The position numbers and the translations under genes are program-made. Positions 56,471-64,000 of a stretch of DNA of 64,000 nucleotides are shown piece after piece. How positions within the stretch are numbered: position 1 is the stretch's first letter; every line of letters begins with the position of its first letter. The notes beneath the pieces were generated by a model that ran no database searches, had not been told where the DNA came from, and worked only from the letters and a program-made list of their open reading frames with translations. Source of the stretch: Arachis hypogaea (taxonomy: Eukaryota; Streptophyta; Magnoliopsida; Fabales; Fabaceae); the NCBI RefSeq assembly GCF_003086295.3, contig NC_092041.1:99039827-99103826 (forward strand). The letters are read 5' to 3'.

Positions 56471-57384
56471 ACCATTGATATAATCAACATGGCCAAAACC
56501 TTAGAGGAGGAGGAGGACGTGAATCCCAACGAGGAAGACCTCAGGGGACGTCCAAAGGTCAGTAAGGAATACCCTAATGAGGAACTAAAGGAATCTGAGG
56601 CTCATACAGAGATCATAGAGATTCCCTTGGACCTCTTTTTACCATTCATGAGCTCTGATGACTATTCATCTTCTGAAGAGGATGAAGACATTATTGAAGG
56701 GCAAGTTGGCCAATATTTAGGAGCAATCATGAAGCTGAATGCCAAGCTGTTTGGTAATGAGACTTGGGAGGAAGAGCTTCCCTTGCTCACCAATGAACTG
56801 AATACATTGGTTCAGCAAAATCTAACTCAAAAGAAACAGGATCCTGGTAAATTCTTAATACCCTGTACCATAGGCACCATAACCTTTGAAAAAGCTCTGT
56901 GTGACCTGGGGTCAGGGATAAACATGATGCCCTCTCTGTAATGGAGAGACTAGGAATCTATGAGGTACAGGCTGCCAAATTCTCATTGGAGATGGTAGAT
57001 AAATCTATGAAAAAGGCTTATGGACTAGTAGAGGACGTGCTAGTGAAGGTTGAAAGCCTTTACTTCCCTGCTGATTTCATAATCCTAGACACTAGGAGGG
57101 ATGAGGATAAATCTATCATCCTTGGAAGACCCTTCCTAGCCACAGCAAGAGCTGTGATTAATGTTGACAGAGGAGAGTTGATCCTTCATGTGAATGAAGA
57201 ATGCCTTGTAGTAAAGACTCAAGGTTCTCCATCTGTAACCATAGAGAGTAAGCATGAAGAGCTTCTCCCAATACAGAGTCAAACAGAGCCCCCACATTCA
57301 AACTCTAAGTTTGGTGTTGGGAGGCCACAACTAAACTCTAAGTTTGGTGTTGAGAGATCTCAACCATACTCTGATCATCTGTGA
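56471..57384 (+). pseudogene. gag-pro 3' part of element A, second copy
   Basis: As 40458-41370 but without the missing A, so the frame is open from the junction through the acidic stretch to the stop at 56939-56941 in the protease. The same one-base deletion follows MMPSL. The protease remainder with ILGRPFLATARAV and two SKFGV repeats follows in the shifted frame to 57384. This is the more reliable copy. Confidence 0.85.
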
Positions 57385-57432
57385 GGCTCCATGAGAGCTC
57401 ACTATCAAGCTATTGACATTAAAGAATCGCTT

Positions 57433-57450
57433 ATTGGGAGGCAACCCAAT
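57433..57450 (+). promoter_or_regulatory. GGGAGGCAACCC hairpin, second copy of A
   Basis: ATTGGGAGGCAACCCAAT, identical to 41419-41436. Confidence 0.6.
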
Positions 57451-57584
57451 TTTATTTTAATTTTATCTATATTATTTTGTTTTCTTTTAGGTTGATGATC
57501 ATGTGAAGTCACAAAGACAATTACAAAAATAAAGAAAAAATCAAAAACAGCATTGAAAATAGCACACCCTGGAGGAATGACTTA

Positions 57585-57730
57585 CTGGCGTTTAAACTCC
57601 AATAAGGGTAGCAAAATGAGCATTTACACGCACAATCTGGCACCTTTCTGGGCGTTTAAATGCCAGAATAGGGCACCAGATTGGCGTTTAAATGCCAGAA
57701 CAGGGTAGCAAACTGGCGTTTAAACACCAG
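57585..57730 (+). repeat. Degenerate palindrome array of A, second copy
   Basis: Same four to five decayed units as 41570-41715. Confidence 0.7.
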
Positions 57731-58034
57731 AATTGCACTCTAAGGCATTTTGAACTCCCAATTGGAGCAGGGAAGAGAATTCCTTGACCCCTCAGGATCT
57801 GTGGACCCCACAGGATCCCCACCAACGTCAACTCACTCTCTCTCCTCTTCACACCTTTTTACAACACTCTTCTCCAAATACCCTTCACCAATCACCTCCA
57901 TATCTCTTCCCCAACTCCCCTTCACCAATCACTTCCTTAACTCTTTCCTAAAAATCCCCACCCACCTTCAAAATTCAAAACCACTTCCCTCCCAAAGCCA
58001 CCCAAACCTTTCGGCCACTCACCCCCCTTTTCCC

Positions 58035-58042
58035 TATAAATA
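58035..58042 (+). promoter_or_regulatory. Internal TATA box, second copy of A ORF3
   Basis: CCCTATAAATACCCCC, about 190 bases before the ORF3 start position and 124 before the stem-loop. Confidence 0.45.
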
Positions 58043-58158
58043 CCCCCTTCACTCCTTCATTTACACACATCACAACCACCTTCTTCTACCCTTGGCCGAA
58101 CCCTATACACCCTCCATCTCCTCCATTTTTTTCTTCTTCTACATCTTTCTTTCTTCTT

Positions 58159-58194
58159 TTGCTCGGGGACGAGCAAATATTTTAAGTTTGGTGT
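58159..58194 (+). promoter_or_regulatory. Stem-loop plus box before A ORF3, second copy
   Basis: TTGCTCGGGGACGAGCAA (7-bp stem with the C-G sixth pair, loop GGGA), then AAGTTTGGTGT. Confidence 0.7.
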
Positions 58195-58231
58195 AGTGAA
58201 AGCATTGCTTTTTATTTTTCCATAACCATTT

Positions 58232-59374
58232 ATCACACCTAAGGCCAGAGAAGCCTCTAGAAAAAGGAAAGGGAAGGCAACTGCCTCTACCTCTGAGTCA
58301 TGGGAGATAGAGAGATTCATCTCAAAGGTCCATCAAGACCACTTCTATGAAGTTGTGGCCAAGAAGAAGGTGATCCCTGAGGTCCCTTTTAGGCTCAAAA
58401 AGGGCAAATATCTGGAGATCTGACAAGAGATCCGAAGAAGAGGTTGGGAAGTTCTTGCCAACTCCATTCAACAAGTTGGAATCTTAATGGTTCAAGAGTT
58501 CTATGCAAACACATGGATCACTAGGAACCATGATCAAAGTATGAACCCAAACCCAAAGAATTGGCTTACAATGATTCGGGGGAAATACTTAGATTTCAGT
58601 CCAGAAAATGTGAGGCTAGCGTTCAACTTGCTAACGATGGAAGAAAACACACGCCACTACACTAGAAGGGTCAATTTTGATCAAAGGTTGGACCAAGTCC
58701 TCATGGACATATGTGTAGAAGGAACTCAATGGAAAAGGGACTCAAGAGGCAACCTGGTTTAATTGAGAAGACTGAATCTTAAGCTTGTGGTTAGAGGATG
58801 GTTGGAGTTCATCCAACGCTCTATCATTCCCACTAGCAACCGATCTGAGGTAACTGTGGATCGGGCCATCATGATCCATAGTATCATGATTGGAGAGGAA
58901 GTAGAAGTTCATGAAATCATACCTCTAAAACTCTACAAGGTGGCTAACAAGTCTTCACCTTTGGTAAGATTAGCCTTTCCTCATCTCATATGTCACATTT
59001 GCTATTCAGCTAGGATTGTCATAGAGGGAGACATCCTCATTGAAGAAGACAAGCCCATCTCTAAGAAGAGGATGGAGCAAACTAGAGAGCCCATTCATGG
59101 CACTCAACAAGATCATGAGGAAGTCCCTGAGATACCTCAAGGGATGTATTTTCCTCCACACAATTATTGGGAGCAACTCAACACTTCTTTGGAAAGCTTG
59201 AGTTACAACATGGACCAATTAAGGGTGGAACACCAAGAGCACTCCATCATTCTCCATGAGATTAGAGAAGATCAAAGAGCTATGAGGGAGGAGCAACAAA
59301 GGCAAGGAAGAGATATAGAGGAGCTCAAGAGCACCATTGGTTCTTCAAGAGGAGGAAGACGCCACCCTCACTAA
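58232..59374 (+). pseudogene. ORF3 of element A, second copy
   Basis: 381 codons in a single frame with the start codon lost (ATC), stops after KYLEI and after GNLV, and an otherwise continuous core and tail. It aligns along its whole length with ORF3 of element C (17209-18348). The divergence from C is modest while that from B is large, so A and C form one lineage. Confidence 0.8.
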
Positions 59375-60454
59375 GGTGGACTCATTCCTTAATCTCCTTG
59401 TCTATTTATTTTTCTGTTTTCGGCTTTATGCTGTATGTTCTATCTATGTTTGTGTCTTCACTACATGATCATTAATTTCTAGTGTCTATGTCTTAAGGCT
59501 ATGAATAACTCCATGAATCCTTCACCTCTCTTAAAATGAAAAATGTGCTTAATTACAAAAGAACAAGAAGTACTTGGATTTCAAATTTTATCTTGAAACT
59601 AGTTTAATTATTTTGATGTGGTGGCAATACTTTTTGTTCTCTGAATGAATGCTTGAACAGTGCATATTTTTTATCTTGTTGTTTATGAATGTTAAAGTTC
59701 TTGGCTCTTGAAAGAATGATGAACAAAGAGAAATGTTATTGATAATCTGAAAAATCATGAAATTGATTCTTGAAGCAAGAAAAAGTAGTGAAAAAGAAAA
59801 AAGTAAGTAGCGAAAAAAAATGGCGAAGAAAAAAAAGAGAGAAAAGAAAAAGAAAAAGCAAAGCAGAAAAAGCCAATATTCCTTTAAACCAAAAGGCAAG
59901 GGTAAAAAGGATCCAAGGCTTTGAGTATTAATGGATAGGAGGGCCCAAGAAATAAAATCCAGGCCTAAGCGGCTAAATCAAGCTGTCCCTAACCATGTGC
60001 TTGTGGCATGCAGGTCCAAGTGAAAAACTTGAGACTGAGTGGTTAAAGTCATGATCCAAAGCAAAAGAGTGTGCTTAAGAACTCTGGACACCTCTAACTG
60101 GAGACTTTAGCAAAGCTTAGTCACAATCTGAAAAGGTTCACCCAGTTATATGTCTGTGGCATTTATGTATCCGGTGGTAATACAAGAAAACAAAGTGCTT
60201 AGGGTCACGGCCAAGACTCATAAAGTAACTGTGTTCAAGAATCAACATACTGAACTAGGAGAATTAATAACACTATCTAAAATTCTAAGTTCCTATAGAT
60301 GCCAATCATTCTGAATTTCAAAGGATAAAATGAGATGCAAAAATTGTTTAGAAGCAAAAAGCTACAAGCCTCGCTCATCTAATTAGGACTAAGTTTCATT
60401 GATACTGTGGGATTCATTGTATATTCTCTTCTTTTTATCCTATTTTGTTTTCAG
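59375..60454 (+). other. 3' non-coding region of A, second copy
   Basis: About 1.1 kb, conserved with element C and less so with B. Contains an A-rich stretch (59785-59870) and the GGCCAAGACTCATAA block. No gene seen. Confidence 0.65.
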
Positions 60455-60491
60455 TTGCTTGGGAACAAGCAACAATTTAAGTTTGGTGTTG
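60455..60491 (+). promoter_or_regulatory. Stem-loop plus box before A 3' LTR, second copy
   Basis: TTGCTTGGGAACAAGCAA, CAATTT and AAGTTTGGTGT, abutting the LTR. Confidence 0.7.
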
Positions 60492-62117
60492 TGATGAGCG
60501 GATAATTTATACGCTTTTTGGCATTGTTTTTATATAGTTTTTAGTATGATTTAGTTAGTTTTTAGTATATTTTTATTAGTTTTTAAGCAAAATTCACACT
60601 CTGGACTTTACTATGAGTTTGTGTATTTTTCTGTGATTTCAGGTATTTTCTGGCTGAAATTGAGGGACCTAAGCACAAATCTGATTCAGAGGCTGAAAAA
60701 AGACTGCTGATGCTGTTGGATTCTGACTTCCCTACACTCGAAGTGGATTTTCTGGAGCTACAGAACTTCAAATGGCGCGCTCTCAACTGCGTTGGAAAGA
60801 AGACATCCAGGACTTTCCAGAAATATATAATAGTCCATACTTTGCTCGAGTTTTGACGATGCAAACTGGCGTTCAAACGCCCCTTCTCTGCCCTTTTCTG
60901 GTGTCAAAATGCCAGAACTGGCATAAAAGTTGGAGTTAAACGCCCAAACTGGCACCAAAGCTGATGTTTAACTCCAAGTGAAGCCTCCACACATGTAAAG
61001 CTCAATGCTCAGCCTAAGCACACACCAGTGGGCCCGGAAGTGGATTTCTGCATCGTTTACCTATTTCTGTAAACCCTAGTAGCTAGTTTCATTATAAATA
61101 GGACCTTTTACTATTGTATTTTCATCTTGGAATCTTTGGAACGTTTTTCCTTAGACTTGGGGGCTTGCCTCTCGGCCATGCCTGGACCTTCATCACTTAT
61201 GTATTTTCAACGGTGGAGTTTTTACACACCAAAGATTAAGGTGTGAAGCTCTGCTGTTGCTCGAGTATTAATGCAATTACTATTATTTTCTATTCAATTC
61301 AAGCTTATTCTTGTTCTAAGATATTCACTCGCACTTCAACCTGATGAATGTGATGATCCATGACACTCATCATCATTCTCACCTATGAACGCGTGACTGA
61401 CAACCACTTCCGTTCTACTTAAGATTGAGCGTGTATCTCTTAGCCTCCATTCTGAAAGATCGGAGTCTTCGTGGTATAAGCTAGAATTATTGGCGGCCAT
61501 TCCTGAGATCCGAAAAGTCTAAACCTTGTCTATGGTATTCCGAGTAGGATCGGGGAAGGGATGACTGTGACGAGCTTCAAACTCGCGAGTGTTGGGCGTA
61601 GTGACAAACGCAAAAGGATCACTGGATTCTATTCCAACATGATCGAGAACTGACAGATGATTAGCCGTGCAGTGACAGCGCATTTGGACCATTTTCACTG
61701 AGAGGACCGGAAGTAGCCATTGACAATGGTGATGCCCAACATACAGCTTGCCATGGAAAGGAGTATGAAGGATTGGATGAAGGCAGTAGGAAAGCAGAGA
61801 TTCAACAGGAACAAAGCATCTCTATGCACTTATCTGAAATTCTCACCAATGAATTACATAAGTATCTCTATCTTTACTTTATGTTTTATTTATCTTTTAA
61901 TTATCAAAACTCCATAACCATTTGAATCTGCATGACTGAGATTTACAAGATGACCATAGCTTACTTCAAGCCGACAATCTCCGTGGGATCGACCCTTACT
62001 CATATAAGGTTTATTACTTGGACGACTCAGTGCACTTGCTGGTTAGTTGTGCGAAGTTGCGAAAAAGAGTTGAGATTACAATTGTGCGTACCAAGTTGTT
62101 GGCGCCATTGTGTATCA
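60492..62117 (+). repeat. Element A 3' LTR (complete copy)
   Basis: Starts TGATGAGCGGATAATTTA. It has a good TATA box, TATAAATAGGACC near 61095, and near its end the primer-site-like TGGCGCCATTG at 62100-62110. It stops at GTATCA (62117), whereas the 5' LTR continues about 15 bases to CGTGCACCA, so the very end may be deleted. No target-site duplication matches the left flank. Confidence 0.85.
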
Positions 62118-62740
62118 TTAAATATAAGAGTCTTCAACCCTTATTCTTGATCACTTTCAACATCTTTATCATCATTAAAGGTTTGGAGGTCAAGATTCAA
62201 ACCTAAAAATCGAAGAGATAATAATTAATAAATTAATTAGTATTAAGTAAAAAGTTAACATAAATGAATATTAGTAAACACAAAGTTCATATAAACATTC
62301 AATAATTTATATAACCATAAATTTAGAATGCTCTTAAACCTTGTTCCACCACAAAAATGATAAATAATAGCTTAAAATCAGATTATCAACAACACAAAAT
62401 CAACAATCAACAACACAAAATTAGATTATCAACCATAAAAAAGACAACAAAAATCATACATATATGCGTTGGTAACGTTCATTGCTATGATTCATATGCA
62501 ACACAAAATAGACACTCACTCTTTGTGACAAGTACAACAAATTAACTCTAGCTAAGGTCAATTAGTCTAAATTTAATTCAATTAACTAACTCTTCATTCT
62601 ATATGTACACAATTAGACAAAAATCTTCACCATATGTTGGTCCTTTTCTAATATATATTTAACATAAAAAAAACAAGTAATAGATAATTTTAGTTTCCAA
62701 ACATAATTTGATTTTAAAAAATGAGTAAAGTATCTATTCC
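62118..62740. other. Flank of element A, no recognised feature
   Basis: AT-rich non-coding sequence with a short AACACAAAAT repeat near 62390-62420. No credible gene, RNA or element end seen. Confidence 0.6.
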
Positions 62741-63160
62741 TGTATGGATACCTGGAGGGGAGCTCGGCTGCTAGGAGTTGGCGTCGAGTTATTATCTTCG
62801 ATGCCGATTTATGAGCCATGGGACAATCCGAGCTTTCTGCCTAGGGAGATGTCCAATCGTGCAGAGTATGAACAAGGAAAAGGGGGGAGTGTACCTGCAA
62901 AGACACTCCGAAGTGTAAGTCAGTATTGAGAATTCAATGTATGCCTAAACGGAAAGATGTCATACCTCTTATAGGTGGAGTATCATTGGTTGGTTATACA
63001 TTTGCTAATCGTCCAAATTAAAAGGCAGTTATTAGGTTCTTAATGATGACGTTTTGGTCGAGCGTTATTTTGTTGAACTTGTAACGCATAATGGCCAAGT
63101 TGTTACGGAAATTGTCGAGTTATGGTCATAATGCCGACTTACGAGGTCGGATTTGTAACA
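62741..63160 (-). repeat. LTR fragment related to the Tat-like element
   Basis: On the minus strand it begins TGTTACAAATCCGACC at 63160. It contains CGGAGTGTCTTTGCAGGTAC near 62900, the counterpart of the block at about 4878 in the Tat-like relic. No internal region or target-site duplication is visible; probably a solo or truncated LTR. Confidence 0.5.
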
Positions 63161-63170
63161 ACCGTATCAG

Positions 63171-64000
63171 TATCGTTTTTGTCCCCAACATTTGGGGTAA
63201 CTCTCAAAGTTGTCCCTAACGTTTGAATCGTCCTATTTAAGTCCCTAACGTTTCAAAATTGACTCAATGTTGTCCTGCCGTTAGGAATCTGTTAACGGAA
63301 TTGACGGCGGGACAAAATTTGAGACGATTTTGAAATGTTAAGAACTTAAATATGACGAACACGTTGGGGACAAAAACGATACATAGAAATAAATTTTAAT
63401 TTTATCCTTCAATAATATCAGTTGTTTATGGTACATAGTTATTCAATTATTTTTTAATCACATCTAAGTAAATTACACTTAATCACATTAATTTAATTCT
63501 AAAGAAATTTATTTTTTTATAATTTTACTCTTAAAAATATTTACTCATCATAAAATGTTTGTAGAATGACTAGTACATAAACTTGTGGAAAAAAAATGAT
63601 ACATATACAATAAAATAATGTGATTCTAGAAATTTTACAAATATTTCATGATAAGTAAAAATCTGTATGAGTAAAATTATAAAAAAAATAAATTTATTTA
63701 GAATCAAAGTAATGTGATTAAGTGTAATTTACTTAAATGTGACTAAAAATAATTGAATAACTATGTACCATAAAAGATTGATATTGGTGAAGGATAAAAT
63801 TAAAATTTATTTCTATGTATCGTTTTTGTCCCCAATATTTTCGTCCTATTTAAGTCCCTAACGGTTCAAAATCGTCTCAATTTTGTCCTGCCGTCAATTC
63901 CGTTAACAGATTTCTAACGGCAGGACAACATTGAGTCAATTTTGAAACGTTAGGGACTTAAATAGGACGATTCAAACGTTATGGACAACTTTTGAGACTT
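63171..64000. mobile_element. Foldback (MULE-like) element, runs off the window
   Basis: The sequence is a nearly complete inverted repeat centred at about 63600: 63171-63590 pairs with 63610 to beyond 64000, including the AT-rich inner part (TTTTACTC at 63523, GAGTAAAA at 63669). By symmetry the right end should be near 64028. Each arm also holds its own smaller palindrome of about 210 bases, bounded by CGTTTTTGTCCCCAA and its complement. No coding capacity. Long terminal inverted repeats of this type suggest a Mutator-like or foldback element. Confidence 0.75.

Larger units (their letters stand above)
46366..61463 (+). repeat. Second copy of 30170-45365, probably artefactual
   Basis: This 15.1-kb stretch repeats, in order, the B primer site to 3' LTR, the B-in-A junction, the A gag-pro end, ORF3 and the A 3' LTR. 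Unambiguous matches include the ACCAT junction (56471-56475 versus 40458-40462) and both 3' LTRs of 1,524 bases. Single-base deletions cluster at 46740-48540, and again around 50146-51700; in the first copy they cluster toward 45365. That is what two unpolished contig ends covering the same locus look like. Confidence 0.85.

Noticed and set aside
57750..58196. 148-codon Ser/Pro-rich frame upstream of A ORF3
   Set aside because: It covers the TATA-box and C/T-rich leader region; the first copy breaks it by a single-base loss and C has no counterpart.
30170..61463. Genuine recent tandem duplication
   Set aside because: Possible, but the gap placement and the rise of single-base deletions toward it favour an assembly artefact; kept as a checkable finding.

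Overview
The window is plant intergenic DNA made almost wholly of nested transposable elements. I see no host gene, tRNA or rRNA. The main LTR family (ends TGATGAGCGG...CACCA, tRNA-Asp-type primer site TGGCGCCGTTGCCGGGGA, many CTGGCGTTNAACGCCAG palindromes) and the TGATAAACCAC LTR family are what I associate with peanut (Arachis). Species and family names are inference; I could not search a database. Peanut has a described autonomous/non-autonomous Ty3-gypsy pair (FIDEL/Feral); elements B and A/C below may belong to it.

Layout. 1-1101: partial minus-strand LTR. 1102-5171: decayed minus-strand Ty3-gypsy element (Tat/Ogre-like), with gag fused to the end of RT by deletion, then RNase H and integrase. 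5172-6559: another minus LTR. 7306-13430: minus-strand CACTA (Ptta/En-Spm) relic whose gene is split by a 2,019-bp hAT element (8184-10202, 8-bp TSD) and a solo LTR (10845-12288, 5-bp TSD). 13431 onward: element A (plus, non-autonomous, gag-pro plus ORF3). Its 5' LTR is split by element C (14320-25067, minus, same type, TSD GCGTG, near-identical LTRs, intact 772-aa gag-pro). Its gag is split by element B (28551-40457, plus, gag-pro-RT-RH-IN plus ORF3, TSD ACCAT). 45366-46365: 1,000 Ns. 46366-61463 repeats 30170-45365 almost base for base, including the B-in-A junction. Single-base deletions thicken toward the gap on both sides, so this is probably two unmerged overlapping contig ends rather than a real duplication. 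62118-64000: anonymous flank, an LTR fragment and a large foldback element running off the window.

How the parts may work together. A and C lack RT, RNase H and integrase but share with B the LTR ends, primer site, leader boxes, ORF3 and several non-coding modules, as expected if B-type enzymes move A/C-type RNAs. The most interesting unexplained signal is the ORF3 unit. In A, B and C a TATAAATA box precedes a perfect 7-bp stem-loop (TTGCTYG-N4-CRAGCAA) followed by AAGTTTGGTGT, then the ORF3 start. The same stem-loop plus box recurs directly before the 3' LTR, where a polypurine tract would be expected. Stem changes are compensatory, which argues for selection on an RNA structure.
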